Translations under genes and position numbers: made by a program
In this document: positions 54,864 through 64,000 of the stretch, in pieces
How positions within the stretch are numbered: position 1 is the first letter of the stretch
How the letters are laid out: each line of letters begins with the position of its first letter
Origin: Heyndrickxia vini
GTDB lineage: Bacteria > Bacillota > Bacilli > Bacillales > Bacillaceae_C
NCBI RefSeq assembly: GCF_016772275.1
Contig: NZ_CP065425.1
Coordinates: forward strand, 2,944,653 to 3,008,652
DNA length: 64,000 nt
Direction: 5' to 3'
Notes under the pieces: generated by a model
What the model saw: only the letters and a program-made list of their open reading frames with translations
Told to the model about the DNA's origin: nothing
The model's database searches: none

Positions 54864-54901
54864 TAATATTCTCCCCTTTTTAGTAGAATACCCAAGAAGA
54901 C

Positions 54902-55654
54902 TTACAGTGCTGTCCAACCGCCATCAATGACTAATTCAGAGCCCGTCATAAAGCGAGATTCGTCGGATGCTAGAAAGAGTGCTCCATATGCAATGTCTTC
55001 AGGTTCACCGAAATACGGTAGCTGTGTAAACGCTTTATAATAAGGTAAAGCTCCACCTTCCTCCATGGTTGGCAATGTCATCGGTGTAACAACGATGCCT
55101 GGATGTAAGGAATTTACGCGAATTTTATCTTTTCCATACTCAACAGCTGCTGACTTTGATAATACTCGAAGTGCACCTTTTGCAGCTGTATATGGGCTTG
55201 TACCGGCCATACCAACAAGACCACCTATAGAAGAAATATTGATAACCGATCCTCCACCCGCTTTTTTCATTTCAGGGATTACATATTTCATCCCAATTAC
55301 ACAACCATTTAAGTCAATATCCAGAATCTTATTCCATTCATCCATCTCCATGTTTGCGATGGTTTTTGGAGAAGATACGCCTGCGTTATTCACAAGGACA
55401 TCGACTTTTCCGTATAATTTTACCGCTTCTGCAATGACTGATTTCCATTCCTCTTCAGATGTCACATCATGTTTCATAGCAATAGCTTCGCCGCCATTTT
55501 CTTTTATTTCTTGCACAACTTGGTTTAGTGGTTCTATTTGAACATCTGTAGCGATAACTTTTGCACCTTCTTTAGCAAATAGTTTTGCTTCAGAAGCGCC
55601 CATTCCCATAGCGGCACCAGTAATAATCGCAACTTTTCCTGCTAAACGCGTCAT
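54902..55654 (-). CDS. Short-chain dehydrogenase/reductase (cyclic-alcohol or hydroxysteroid type)
   Basis: A 250-residue classical SDR. It has IITGAAMGMGASEA (cofactor loop), NNAGV, the Ser of INISSIGG, the active-site Tyr-x-x-x-Lys in YTAAKG, and LVIDGGWTAL at the C-terminus. Closest in my memory are cyclopentanol and 3-alpha/20-beta-hydroxysteroid dehydrogenases. AATGGAGG precedes the ATG. It is the first gene of the SDR-ADH operon, 38 bases before adh. Confidence 0.88.
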   Translation of the reverse strand: MTRLAGKVAIITGAAMGMGASEAKLFAKEGAKVIATDVQIEPLNQVVQEIKENGGEAIAMKHDVTSEEEWKSVIAEAVKLYGKVDVLVNNAGVSSPKTIANMEMDEWNKILDIDLNGCVIGMKYVIPEMKKAGGGSVINISSIGGLVGMAGTSPYTAAKGALRVLSKSAAVEYGKDKIRVNSLHPGIVVTPMTLPTMEEGGALPYYKAFTQLPYFGEPEDIAYGALFLASDESRFMTGSELVIDGGWTAL

Positions 55655-55720
55655 TTATATGACCTCCATTAAATAAATGTTATAAATCACCAAAATCCTT
55701 GGGATACTGTGAATACATAA

Positions 55721-55750
55721 ACAACTAGTTGTATTATCAACAACTTGTTG
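55721..55750. promoter_or_regulatory. Tandem palindromes, likely TetR operators
   Basis: ACAACTAGTTGT (55721-55732) is a perfect 12-bp palindrome. CAACAACTTGTTG (55738-55750) is a 13-bp palindrome centred on C. They lie between the divergent SDR and TetR genes, and a further CAACAACC half-site lies downstream. Confidence 0.65.
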
Positions 55751-55873
55751 TTAAAGTTATTATATCAACAACCTAAAAAAGGGCAACCAACAACGTTCCT
55801 AAATCCGTCGCTTTATCCACGAATCGTTCAGTAGTGTTGCCGAAGTTGAAAAAGTAATACAAGGAGCTTAAAA

Positions 55874-56488
55874 ATGTCGAAAAAATTTCAAAAAATGGAT
55901 CCGCGCGTTGTACGCACTCGCCAAATGTTGCGGGATGCACTCGTAGAATTAATACGTGAGAGAGGGTATGAGAAAATTACTGTACAAGATATTACGAGAC
56001 GGGCAACGTTAAATCGTGCCACCTTCTACTTACACTATCGTGACAAATTCGATCTTCTTAGTCAAAGTTCGAATGAAATCTTAAATAATTTATCCGAGAG
56101 TATTGCCTTTTCATTTGCGGAAAAAGAGGAATTCGACTTTCAAAGCGGTCAACCACATAGAAGCTTTATCCATTTGTTTGAACATATATCGGCAAATAGT
56201 AAATTATATAAAGTTTTTCTGACCGAGAAAAACATGTCTCATTTTACTTCCTCAATGATGGATATCCTTGTCGATTTTATATCAAGAGGAATCAATAATA
56301 TGCAACCGGAAGATCAGATGCTTACTATACCACGGGAAATCGCTGAAAGATATTTTGCTGCTGCTTTTCTAGAAGTGATTACTTGGTGGTTAGAAAAGGA
56401 TATGCCTTACACAGCCCAATATATGGCTACACTATTGATGCGCATTACTATTAAGGGGATATATGTCGACAATCCCTTTTTGAATTAA
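55874..56488 (+). CDS. TetR/AcrR-family transcriptional regulator
   Basis: A 204-residue repressor. The N-terminal helix-turn-helix has RTRQMLRDALVELIRERGYE followed by ITVQDITRRATLNRATFYLH. The C-terminal ligand domain is not distinctive. It is transcribed away from the SDR-ADH operon, and the shared region has palindromes, so it probably represses both. GGAGCTT precedes the ATG. Confidence 0.88.
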   Translation: MSKKFQKMDPRVVRTRQMLRDALVELIRERGYEKITVQDITRRATLNRATFYLHYRDKFDLLSQSSNEILNNLSESIAFSFAEKEEFDFQSGQPHRSFIHLFEHISANSKLYKVFLTEKNMSHFTSSMMDILVDFISRGINNMQPEDQMLTIPREIAERYFAAAFLEVITWWLEKDMPYTAQYMATLLMRITIKGIYVDNPFLN

Positions 56489-56560
56489 TTAGATATGTCT
56501 ACCTAAATGGGATAAATAAGTAGTCTTACCTTAATTGAAGAAACCAGTAATATTTAATTA

Positions 56561-56742
56561 GCGGAGATTTTCCGCTTAAACTACAGAATAGAGTCCTGGT
56601 TCAGGGATATAAGCGGAGATTTTCCGGTTAGGCAAAGAAAAAATACCCATTTTTACTTTTTTCGAGTCAATAGGCGGAATTTCTCCGTCTATTTAGGTCA
56701 CTTTCAGTGAAATTTCTTAATTAAGGGAAATTTCTCCGCTTA
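56561..56742. repeat. Repeat family C: four short GCGGA..TCCGC palindromes
   Basis: GCGGAGATTTTCCGC at 56561, GCGGAGATTTTCCGG at 56613, GGCGGAATTTCTCCGTC at 56673, and AAGGGAAATTTCTCCGCTTA at 56723, spaced by about 52, 60 and 50 bases. They occupy most of the 465-bp gap between the TetR and SDR genes. I see no coding sequence there. Confidence 0.8.
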
Positions 56743-56954
56743 TTTTTTTTCAAACTTGCTAGGGCATATAATGAACTTATACAACTGGTTTAGTAAAATT
56801 AAAAAAAGGCATGGGATATTTGTATCCCTACACCTTTTTGACTGTGCAATATACTGTGAATTGCGTTGTGAAATTTATGTGATTAGGTTTGTGATTTAGC
56901 GTTTTGCACCTAACAAGTGAACCCGTTCAAATTCGAACGGTATTTTACATTGTT

Positions 56955-57641
56955 TTATTGGTTCGCTCTAATAACCTGACCATTCATTCCGTCTGCTGGC
57001 AGGGTTGCCAACTTTACAATGCCATCAACAACCATAGCCGGATCCCCTTCTCCATAAGGGTTTTGTTCCGTTTTTAGATTTCCAGGATCAAACATATTTA
57101 CTAATATTCCATGATTTTTTTCTTCGATTGCTACTGTTCGCATTAATCCTTCCAAACCTGCTTTAGCAGCCGAATACGCACCTAAACCTTCGTACTCAAA
57201 GTTAGCCATCGCTGATGTAATCGATACAATCCGACCGTATTGCTGTTTTCTCATTAATGGAAGGATTGCATTCGTTACTAAGAAAGAGCTATATAGGTTG
57301 AGACGAATCGTATGATCCCATGAAGAAACCGTCATATCATGTACCGTGCTGTAGTCTCCAGTTCCACCAACGTTATTGATTAACACATCACCCCGCCCTA
57401 CTTGAGCAATCAATTCTTCACGCAGCTTATTAACCTCTTCCGATTGGGTTACATCAACTGGGAATACAATGGATTGTCCACCTATCTGTTCAATAACTTG
57501 TGCAACTTCCTGTAATTTTTCCTTACGTCTTCCTGTTAATATAACTTTTGCCCCTTCCGTTGCCATTTGAATGGCTGTAGCTCGGCCGAGACCAGTTCCT
57601 GCACCCGTAACTAAAACAACTTGATTCGTCATTAATCCCAT
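56955..57641 (-). CDS. Short-chain dehydrogenase/reductase (FabG-like)
   Basis: A 228-residue classical SDR. It has VLVTGAGTGLGRATAIQMAT, NNVGG, SITSAMA and the Tyr/Lys pair in YSAAKAGLEG. The C-terminus lacks the usual DGG ending and stops at GMNGQVIRANQ, about 20 residues short of many family members. It follows the MarR gene by 17 bases on the same strand, so it is probably controlled by that regulator. Confidence 0.85.
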   Translation of the reverse strand: MGLMTNQVVLVTGAGTGLGRATAIQMATEGAKVILTGRRKEKLQEVAQVIEQIGGQSIVFPVDVTQSEEVNKLREELIAQVGRGDVLINNVGGTGDYSTVHDMTVSSWDHTIRLNLYSSFLVTNAILPLMRKQQYGRIVSITSAMANFEYEGLGAYSAAKAGLEGLMRTVAIEEKNHGILVNMFDPGNLKTEQNPYGEGDPAMVVDGIVKLATLPADGMNGQVIRANQ

Positions 57642-57658
57642 CGTTTAAAAGCTCCTTT

Positions 57659-58099
57659 TCAATTATTTTTTTCCATTAATTCACTTGCTTTGCGAAGTAG
57701 GTGAATTAACTGTTGGCTATGATTTTTGTCCAAGATTTCTAAGTGGCGTAAATAAATTTTATTCAAATTCTCATAAATTTCATTGCACAAAGATGTTCCT
57801 TCTTCTGTTAAATAAATCAAAATATGTTTACCGTTACGTTTTCGCTCCACAAATTTGTTTTTGACTAACTTATCAATGAACCTAGTACTTGTTGACGGAG
57901 CAATCGAAAGCTTTTTACATAGCTCTTTTTGAGAGATTCCCGGATAATCATTGATTGTAATGATTAAATAAGCATAAGAAGGGGGTATATCCATTGATGA
58001 AAATGCTTCCTCAGCCAGCTTTTCCATCTGTCTTGCAAACCGAGAAGCGGTAAAATATAGGCAGTTATTTAGCAAATATTCGGAACCTGGTGTCTCCAT
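57659..58099 (-). CDS. MarR-family transcriptional regulator
   Basis: A 146-residue regulator. The winged helix has ISQKELCKKLSIAPSTSTRF followed by IDKLVKNKFVERKRNGKHI. The N-terminus includes the dimerisation helices. No Cys likely to sense oxidants is in the key position. The SDR gene follows. The 287-bp region upstream contains no clear palindrome that I can assign. Confidence 0.88.
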   Translation of the reverse strand: METPGSEYLLNNCLYFTASRFARQMEKLAEEAFSSMDIPPSYAYLIITINDYPGISQKELCKKLSIAPSTSTRFIDKLVKNKFVERKRNGKHILIYLTEEGTSLCNEIYENLNKIYLRHLEILDKNHSQQLIHLLRKASELMEKNN

Positions 58100-58386
58100 T
58101 GTAACTCATCCTGTTCATTTGAATTTAAGTTCGAAAAAGCTAAACAAAGCAACATTTGTATATACAAATGTTTATTATGCTAATTATATCCATGTATGGC
58201 TCTGTTGTAAATAATTATGGTTTTGTACATTCCTAGTTATTTTTCATTTATTTTGGCTTTCGATGACGAAAAATTAGCCCCACCCTTCTCATTGAAATGC
58301 TTCCGCACGTTCTTTAGGAAGGGGATTTCTTATTAAATTAAGTAGAAAAACGCCTATACCATGAACTGGCATAAACGTTCCAATAA

Positions 58387-58674
58387 TTAATTATGCATAA
58401 CCCATATTGATCCTAACACAATGGTAAGGGCGATGATAATACTGTAAATGATATTTACAACTTGAACGACCGAATTGTCACTTTCTTTAATATGCATAAA
58501 CATGAATAGCTGCATGCCTGCTTGTAAGAAAGCTAAAATACCGATAATCGACATAATTGTTGGTCTTGGAAGATTCGTGTGAAGAGCAACGAACATGGCT
58601 GCAATCGTCATCACTAATGATAGAAAGAAACCAACGATGTGCCCAATTGGGTATTTCGAATGATGTTGTTCCAT
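58387..58674 (-). CDS. qoxD: Quinol oxidase subunit IV
   Basis: A 95-residue membrane protein with three helices. It begins [19 protein letters not shown] and contains FLQAGMQLFMFMHIKESDN, characteristic of subunit IV of heme-copper oxidases. ATG 58674 shares one base with the stop codon of qoxC. It has no redox centre and helps assembly. Confidence 0.92.
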   Translation of the reverse strand: MEQHHSKYPIGHIVGFFLSLVMTIAAMFVALHTNLPRPTIMSIIGILAFLQAGMQLFMFMHIKESDNSVVQVVNIIYSIIIALTIVLGSIWVMHN

Positions 58675-59282
58675 TACTGAATCAACCCTCCTAAATAGAC
58701 GAACGTAAAGATAAAGATCCATACAACATCAAGGAAATGCCAGTAAAGACTGATGATGAAAAATTTTCTTGATGTTACAGGTGTTAGCCCTCTTTTTACT
58801 AATTGGATAATCAACAGAATGCCCCATAAAATCCCCATCGAAACGTGCAAACCATGTGTTCCTAGTAAAACGAAGAATCCAGATAAGAATCCGCTTGTTT
58901 GTATAGTTGCTCCCTCATGTACATAATCGATAAACTCATGTAGCTCAAAGTAGATAAAGCCTGCCCCTAATAATAGGGTAATGATAAACCATAATAACAA
59001 GCCTTTTTTATTATTATTTCTCATTGAAAAAATCGCAAGCCCACATGTGAAACTACTAACTAAAAGGAGAATGGTTTCTGTCATTACATCTTTAATTTTA
59101 AACAAGTCTAATTGATCCGGTCCGCCAGCTGTTGAGCCTGAAAGAACAAAATAGGTAGCGAAGAGAGTCGCGAAAAGCGCGATCTCTGCACCTAAGAAAA
59201 TCCAAAAGCCAAATATATTTAATCTGCTTTGCTCAGATTGATATTCTAATGGTAAAGATGTGTCTAAATGTTCACTCATCAT
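58674..59282 (-). CDS. qoxC: Quinol oxidase subunit III
   Basis: A 202-residue membrane protein with five helices. It shows [36 protein letters not shown] and [15 protein letters not shown], the conserved subunit III pattern. The start overlaps the qoxB stop by four bases (ATGA), indicating translational coupling. Confidence 0.93.
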   Translation of the reverse strand: MMSEHLDTSLPLEYQSEQSRLNIFGFWIFLGAEIALFATLFATYFVLSGSTAGGPDQLDLFKIKDVMTETILLLVSSFTCGLAIFSMRNNNKKGLLLWFIITLLLGAGFIYFELHEFIDYVHEGATIQTSGFLSGFFVLLGTHGLHVSMGILWGILLIIQLVKRGLTPVTSRKFFIISLYWHFLDVVWIFIFTFVYLGGLIQ

Positions 59283-61222
59283 CTTTCACCCCTTGCTGCA
59301 AGTTCTGTACTTAATATTTCATCTACCTCAACATGGTAGCCTTCATCTTTGTCAAATGAACGCCATGCTAGACAGCCAAGGATAATAATTAATCCAATGA
59401 TCGCCATCCACCACCATGAGAAGACGAGCCCAAATCCTCCGATACCAAAACCGATAGCTGAAATAAATGGCATAGCCGTATTGTTTGGCATATGAATTGG
59501 TTTCACATCTTCTTTATTAAAGCGAGGAGTTTTGTTTTCTTTCATTTTCCAATATGCATCGACATCATCAACTACAGGTGCAACGGCAAAATTGTAATGT
59601 GGAACAGGTGTTGGTGTTGACCATTCTAACGTACGACCATCCCAAGGATCGCCTGTAACATCACGTTCACCTTTTTTAAGACTGTAAAGAATGTTCCATA
59701 CTAAGACAAGGAAGCCGATACCCATTAAGACACCGCCGATCGTTGAAACGACATTTAATCCTCCCCATCCAAGGCCATCTTGGTATGTGTACATACGGCG
59801 AGTCATTCCTTTTAAACCAAGAACAAATTGCGGCAAGAAACATACATTAAAGCCGACCATCCAGAACCAGAATGTAATTTTTCCAAGTTTTTCATTTAGC
59901 ATATGCCCAAACATTTTTGGATACCAATAATGTAATCCTGCGAAACAAGCAAAGGCTACACCTGGAATTAATGTGTAATGGAAGTGGGCAATTAAGAAAT
60001 AACTATTATGATATTGATAATCAGCCGCTGCCATCGCTAGCATGACTCCGGTTACCCCACCAATTAAAAAGTTAGGAATGAACGCTAATGACCAAAGCAT
60101 CGCTGACGTTAATTTTATTTTTCCTTTATACATCGTAAAGAGCCAGTTAAATAATTTCACACCTGTTGGGATCGCGATCAGCATCGTCGAAATGGAGAAG
60201 AACGAGTTTACTGCCGCTGAGTTCCCCATCGTAAAGAAGTGATGCACCCAAGTGAAATAACTAAATAACGCGATCGCTAACATGGAAAAGACCATCGATT
60301 TATATCCAAACAAACGTTTCTTCGCAAATGTACTGATAATTTCCGAATAGATACCTAAAGAAGGCAATAATACAATATAAACTTCAGGGTGTCCCCATAT
60401 CCAGAACAGATTACTCCATAACATCGGCATACCGCCTGATGCCATCGTAAAGAAGTGGGAACCAAATAGTCGGTCAAATGTCATTAAACCTAAAGCTACT
60501 GTTAATACAGGGAAAGCGAAGATAATAATGATACACATAATTAATACAGACCAAACGAACATTGGCATTTTCATTAATGACATACCTTTTGCTCTCATCT
60601 TAAGAATTGTCACTAAGAAGTTTATACCCGTAATAAGGGTACCGATCCCGGCTATTTGCAAGGCAACTGCATAATAGTTATTTCCAACTCCAGGACTAAA
60701 TTCAGTACCTGCTAATGGAAAATAGGATGTCCAACCTGCAGTAGGTGATCCACCAATAATAAAGGAGATATTAAAGAGTGCACACCCAGCCGCAAAAGTC
60801 CAAAAACTGAATGCATTAAGCATCGGATAAGCAACATCACGTGCCCCAATTTGAAGTGGAACAGCAATATTAATTAACCCCATTAAAAATGGCATTGCCA
60901 TAAATAAAATCATAATTGTACCATGTGTCGTAAAAATACCATCATAGTGGTTTGCATCTAATAATTTTAAGTTCGGTGCCGTCAGTTGGGCACGCATCAT
61001 CAATGCATCAACACCACCACGGAAAAGCATTAATACTGCGACTAATACATACATAACACCGATCTTTTTATGATCGACGGTTGTCAACCAGTTTTGCCAA
61101 AGCCATTTCCATTTTTTAAAGTATGTTAAGAAAAAAACGACAGCGATCATCGCAAGGGCGATTCCTGCTTCTGTTACATATATAATCGGTTCGCCGGTGA
61201 CGAAAAATTCATCAAGCTTCAT
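59279..61222 (-). CDS. qoxB: Quinol oxidase subunit I (heme-copper)
   Basis: A 647-residue catalytic subunit with about 14-15 helices. Heme and copper ligands are visible: [15 protein letters not shown] (low-spin heme His), [11 protein letters not shown] (Cu-B His and cross-linked Tyr), THHFFTMG-like [10 protein letters not shown] (two Cu-B His) and [10 protein letters not shown] (two heme His). The K- and D-channel residues lie in the usual places. The length fits QoxB. ATG 61222 follows GGAGGAG. It pumps protons while reducing oxygen with menaquinol. Confidence 0.96.
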   Translation of the reverse strand: MKLDEFFVTGEPIIYVTEAGIALAMIAVVFFLTYFKKWKWLWQNWLTTVDHKKIGVMYVLVAVLMLFRGGVDALMMRAQLTAPNLKLLDANHYDGIFTTHGTIMILFMAMPFLMGLINIAVPLQIGARDVAYPMLNAFSFWTFAAGCALFNISFIIGGSPTAGWTSYFPLAGTEFSPGVGNNYYAVALQIAGIGTLITGINFLVTILKMRAKGMSLMKMPMFVWSVLIMCIIIIFAFPVLTVALGLMTFDRLFGSHFFTMASGGMPMLWSNLFWIWGHPEVYIVLLPSLGIYSEIISTFAKKRLFGYKSMVFSMLAIALFSYFTWVHHFFTMGNSAAVNSFFSISTMLIAIPTGVKLFNWLFTMYKGKIKLTSAMLWSLAFIPNFLIGGVTGVMLAMAAADYQYHNSYFLIAHFHYTLIPGVAFACFAGLHYWYPKMFGHMLNEKLGKITFWFWMVGFNVCFLPQFVLGLKGMTRRMYTYQDGLGWGGLNVVSTIGGVLMGIGFLVLVWNILYSLKKGERDVTGDPWDGRTLEWSTPTPVPHYNFAVAPVVDDVDAYWKMKENKTPRFNKEDVKPIHMPNNTAMPFISAIGFGIGGFGLVFSWWWMAIIGLIIILGCLAWRSFDKDEGYHVEVDEILSTELAARGER

Positions 61223-61242
61223 CCTGTTCTCCTCCAATCTAT

Positions 61243-62181
61243 TTAGTGTTGATGTTCTGACATGTCCATGTTCATATCCATGTCCATATCATCCATATTA
61301 TGTTGTTTTTGATTGGTTTCTTGTTTCTTCATCACACCATGTTGATGTGGTGCTTTCACCCATGGTAAATGTGTACCGGTAAAAGTCATTCGTCCAACTA
61401 CACCAGGTTTCAAAATCTTGTTGTAATCAGCCTTAGTTAATTTAGATGCTGATTTCTTAACGTCCTTCACCCATTTATCGAAATCTTTTTGCGTTTGAGA
61501 AAGAACTTCGAAATCCATATGCGCAAAACCTTCACCATTAAAATTGGCATTTCTTCCTAAATAGGATCCCGGTTTATCTGCAAGTAAGATCAGTTCCATT
61601 GAATGATTAGGCATTGTATATTTTTGACCGCCTAGTTCAGGTACCCAAAATGATGCCATTGTTCCAGCTGATGTTAATTGGAATTTAACTGGCGTACCTT
61701 CAGGTATATTTACATAGTTCACCGTTTCAATTCCTTGTTCTGGATAACTAAAAATCCATTTCCAATCTGCCGATGTCACATTAATTGTAATCGGCTTTTT
61801 ATCCTCATAACCTTTTGGTATATCTTCTAACGCGTAGTTTGCTTTAATAGTAGGAATAGCAACAGCAATAATAATGACAATTGGTATTGCCGTCCAAATA
61901 ATTTCAAGCCACTTGTTACCATGTTGATCAGGTGGGATATAATCTGCAGCTAAGCGTTTTTCACGATATTTAAATACCATGAAAATAAATAATCCCAAAA
62001 CAACAACTAAAATAATCATCATTAACCAAAATGAATAGACGATTAAATCATATTGCTTTTGCGCAACAGGGCCTTGTGGATTTAAGACAGCTATTTTACT
62101 AGTGTCACAACCACTCAAAAGAAATATTGATGATAGCAACATCAATACTGTTATTTTCCATGGGATATGTTTCTTTTTCAC
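61243..62181 (-). CDS. qoxA: Quinol oxidase subunit II lipoprotein with His/Met-rich tail
   Basis: A 312-residue subunit II. The lipoprotein signal ends at LSGC; two membrane helices follow, then a cupredoxin domain that lacks the CuA Cys-x3-Cys motif, so it uses quinol rather than cytochrome c. The conserved [17 protein letters not shown] is present. The C-terminal ~30 residues are rich in His, Met and Asp ([19 protein letters not shown]), which could bind copper. It is the first gene of qoxABCD. GGAGAGAG precedes the ATG. Confidence 0.94.
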   Translation of the reverse strand: MKKKHIPWKITVLMLLSSIFLLSGCDTSKIAVLNPQGPVAQKQYDLIVYSFWLMMIILVVVLGLFIFMVFKYREKRLAADYIPPDQHGNKWLEIIWTAIPIVIIIAVAIPTIKANYALEDIPKGYEDKKPITINVTSADWKWIFSYPEQGIETVNYVNIPEGTPVKFQLTSAGTMASFWVPELGGQKYTMPNHSMELILLADKPGSYLGRNANFNGEGFAHMDFEVLSQTQKDFDKWVKDVKKSASKLTKADYNKILKPGVVGRMTFTGTHLPWVKAPHQHGVMKKQETNQKQHNMDDMDMDMNMDMSEHQH

Positions 62182-62367
62182 ACTTTCTCTCTCCTTCCCA
62201 ATCTACGAAGTATGTATCATCTTTCACAAGTAAAAGAAAATATCATCATTTATTTTTAAAATTTGTTCTGATAAATTGTACTGCAATTTATATCTTTTTG
62301 TGCACATTTTCACAATCTCGACAATTTAAATTCATAAATACGTCATAAAAATTTCTCCAATATTTTG

Positions 62368-62465
62368 TTGACAACTTAAAATTAGAATTCCTATGGTAAT
62401 GTTGGATTTTACTTGGAAGGAGATTTGAATTGGGGATATTATTTTTATCAAACAAAAAAGACTAG
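62368..62465 (+). other. Possible mini transcription unit with an 11-residue reading frame
   Basis: TTGACA and TATGGT with an 18-base spacer, then GGAAGGAG, then TTG at 62430 with 11 codons (MGILFLSNKKD) and a TAG that lies in a hairpin. No plus-strand gene follows. It fills the gap between qoxA and the M50-like gene. It could be chance or the remnant of a gene. Confidence 0.3.
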
Positions 62466-62492
62466 TGACTAAATTACTGGTTAGTTCTAGTC
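62460..62492 (-). terminator. Terminator of the M50-like protease gene
   Basis: On the minus strand GACTAGAACTAACCAG pairs with TAGTCACTAGTC imperfectly and six T follow. Confidence 0.6.
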
Positions 62493-62542
62493 TAATTTAC
62501 TATTTACAGCTTTGAAATTTAAAAAAGAGGAATTAACCATCA

Positions 62543-63010
62543 TTAACTTCTTAACAAGCGAATTAGTTGCAATCCATCAGACGGATGCCCCTTATATGCC
62601 CCCATCCAAGTTGGATAGGTAATAGGAATTATCGTTACAAAAAACTGAGAAAAGTTAAATATAGCGGTCCACCAGAAAAATGACGGTAATTCACCTTGAG
62701 GTACTGATATTGCTATCAAACCGCATAATATCGCAACTAATAAGGACATTATTGGTCCACCAGCCAATGCAGTAGCCCTCTGCCGACTTTTTAAAGTCCC
62801 TTCCCAACTAGCATAACCTACATATGACCAATGTAGATGAAAATGAAGCCTTCCTAATCTAAAATTTTCTTTATTCTCCTTATTACTATTTCCTAAATAA
62901 ACATATGCGTGAGATTTTGAAGTTGAGACAACACCAATACCATGTCCTATTTCATGCAAGAGGACACAAAGCGGTATTACTAGAATATAAAACAGTAAGA
63001 AAATCAACAT
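62543..63010 (-). CDS. Small M50-like membrane metalloprotease
   Basis: A 155-residue membrane protein. The zinc motif HEIGHG (HExxH) lies at the end of the first helix (CVLLHEIGHGIGVV). Two further hydrophobic helices follow, with ALAGGPIMSLLVAILCG (NPG-like turn) between. It resembles the short M50/DUF3267-type peptidases of Bacillus. No PDZ domain is present, so it is shorter than site-2 proteases. The substrate is unknown. It is a single-gene unit. Confidence 0.7.
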   Translation of the reverse strand: MLIFLLFYILVIPLCVLLHEIGHGIGVVSTSKSHAYVYLGNSNKENKENFRLGRLHFHLHWSYVGYASWEGTLKSRQRATALAGGPIMSLLVAILCGLIAISVPQGELPSFFWWTAIFNFSQFFVTIIPITYPTWMGAYKGHPSDGLQLIRLLRS

Positions 63011-63286
63011 TTATTAAACTCCTTTATGTTATTTTTCACTTAAACTATTCATTAGGTAAATGAATGTTCCCAAGGTTTCAAAAGATTTGTATGTATATAT
63101 TTCTACTCCTTCTTCGATATGTTTTACTTCTATTTACTCTTACGTTTAAATGGTATAAAAGTTACAATTAATTCAAAGGATTTTCTAGAATAGAGCTGTT
63201 CGTTATATAATTTAGCCTTATTAAATTTAACGTAATCATCCATATAAACTGAAAGTGAGTTATTCAGCTATATGGACCGATTACAG

Positions 63287-63321
63287 AAAAAAATCCTGCA
63301 TATCAATACAGGATTTTTAAT
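63287..63321. terminator. Terminator of the lpdA gene
   Basis: AAAATCCTG and CAGGATTTTT form a stem, here as AAAATCCTGCATATC and ATACAGGATTTTT, with T runs on both sides. It lies 40 bases after the stop codon. The rest of the 350-bp gap between 63011 and 63360 shows nothing I can identify. Confidence 0.7.
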
Positions 63322-63360
63322 CAAACATTATTATAAATTATCGAACCAAAATCCATTCCA

Positions 63361-64000
63361 TTACGAATTTTTAACAATTTTTGCTTTTCTCTCCGTTCGC
63401 TTTGGTGCTTGATGAATGGATAATCCCAATGTATCCTCCATCGCTTCAAGAATCGCCTCATTCATACTTGGATGCGGGTAGGTTGGAAATAGAAAGTCTT
63501 CATCCCTTGCCACCATTTCCCCACCAATAACAGCCGATGAAATTAGTTCAATCGCACCCTCACCAATGATGTGCATACCTAGTATCCTATTCGTTTCTTC
63601 ATCAATTACAACTTTTGCAAATCCATCCCGATTTCCTGATAACATTGCAAATCCGCTGCCGGAAAGTTGATAACGACCTATTTTTACTGGATAACCAGCT
63701 GCCTTTGCCTGTTCCTCGGAAAATCCAACATGTGCAATTGGAGGTACAGAGTATACAACCTCAGGCATCCATGTTAAATCGATTTCACTTTTTCCTCCAG
63801 CAATGATTTCAGCAACCGCCTTTCCTTGCTTGATTGCTTTTGCAGCAAGAAATGGCCCCCCTGACACATCTCCAATTGCGAATATATGATCCATATTCGT
63901 TTTCCCGATACGGTCACACACAATAAAACCGTTACTATCAATCGCTAAACCCATTCTTTCCAATCCAAGTTCATTCGTATTCCCTTTAATCTCTTCTTCA
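63361..64000 (-). CDS. lpdA: Dihydrolipoamide dehydrogenase, C-terminal part
   Basis: About 213 codons of a gene that continues beyond the window end. It shows the FAD motif HIFAIGDVSGGPFLAAKAIK and the dimerisation domain with VVYSVPPIAHVGFSEEQAKA, ILGMHIIGEGAIELIS and the catalytic His/Glu region PTYPHPSMNEAILEA. It belongs to the disulfide oxidoreductases that reoxidise lipoamide in 2-oxoacid dehydrogenase complexes. The complex it serves cannot be told because its neighbours lie outside. The basic tail RTERKAKIVKNS is longer than usual. Confidence 0.85.
   Translation of the reverse strand, partial: EEEIKGNTNELGLERMGLAIDSNGFIVCDRIGKTNMDHIFAIGDVSGGPFLAAKAIKQGKAVAEIIAGGKSEIDLTWMPEVVYSVPPIAHVGFSEEQAKAAGYPVKIGRYQLSGSGFAMLSGNRDGFAKVVIDEETNRILGMHIIGEGAIELISSAVIGGEMVARDEDFLFPTYPHPSMNEAILEAMEDTLGLSIHQAPKRTERKAKIVKNS

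Noticed and set aside
1-64000. Defence system, prophage or CRISPR array
   Set aside because: No repeat-spacer pattern, phage structural gene, integrase or known defence protein is seen; the repeats found are dispersed palindromes without spacers of constant length.

Overview
The window is chromosomal DNA from a low-GC, endospore-forming member of the Bacillaceae. The evidence is an alpha/beta-type small acid-soluble spore protein, a SpoVR protein, a YjcZ-family sporulation peptide, a YheC/YheD spore-coat-type ATP-grasp fragment, AGGAGG-type ribosome sites with frequent TTG/GTG starts, a TPP riboswitch, a GlpP-type leader and a quinol (Qox) oxidase operon. The genus cannot be fixed from the sequence alone. 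I see no prophage, CRISPR array, rRNA, tRNA or defence island. The only complete mobile element is a group IIC intron.

Layout. 0-9 kb: YheC/D fragment, yheE, a PucR-like regulator and msmX, a spore SASP, fumC, an MFS exporter and a class A penicillin-binding protein. 9-17 kb: a stress protein with a sigma-B-like promoter, thiT under a TPP riboswitch, an orphan histidine kinase, small sporulation-type proteins, an SGNH-fold protein lacking its catalytic residues, a SulP transporter and an aldehyde dehydrogenase. 17-27 kb, minus strand: a murein/dipeptide salvage cluster (dppB-dppC-dppD-dppE, ykfC, ykfD and a cytosolic beta-lactamase-fold hydrolase), with an M19 dipeptidase and a class I amidotransferase-like gamma-glutamyl hydrolase just upstream. 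27-43 kb: CocE-type hydrolase, corA, lysE, glpD, CNNM transporter, PCYCGC lipoprotein, flavohemoglobin, spoVR, a beta-propeller protein, yhdB, bdbC and yhcU/yhcT. 43-54 kb: acyl-CoA dehydrogenase with a class III CoA-transferase, wrbA, ykaA-pit, the group IIC intron and a PurR-box-preceded purine permease. 54-64 kb: an alcohol dehydrogenase/SDR pair opposite a TetR regulator, a MarR-SDR pair, qoxABCD, a small M50-like protease and the end of a dihydrolipoamide dehydrogenase gene.

The most unusual layer is intergenic. Three families of palindromic repeats are scattered between genes: A (about 155 bp, often in tandem), B (about 140 bp, a long hairpin) and C (short GCGGA...TCCGC palindromes). 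Copies of A and B differ by paired changes on both sides of the predicted stems, which points to selection for folding. One A copy sits inside the apex of a B copy. Other points of interest are a CoA-transferase gene with no canonical start codon, a lipoprotein gene cut off behind a terminator, and the intracellular serine hydrolase without the class A Glu166 in the murein-peptide operon.
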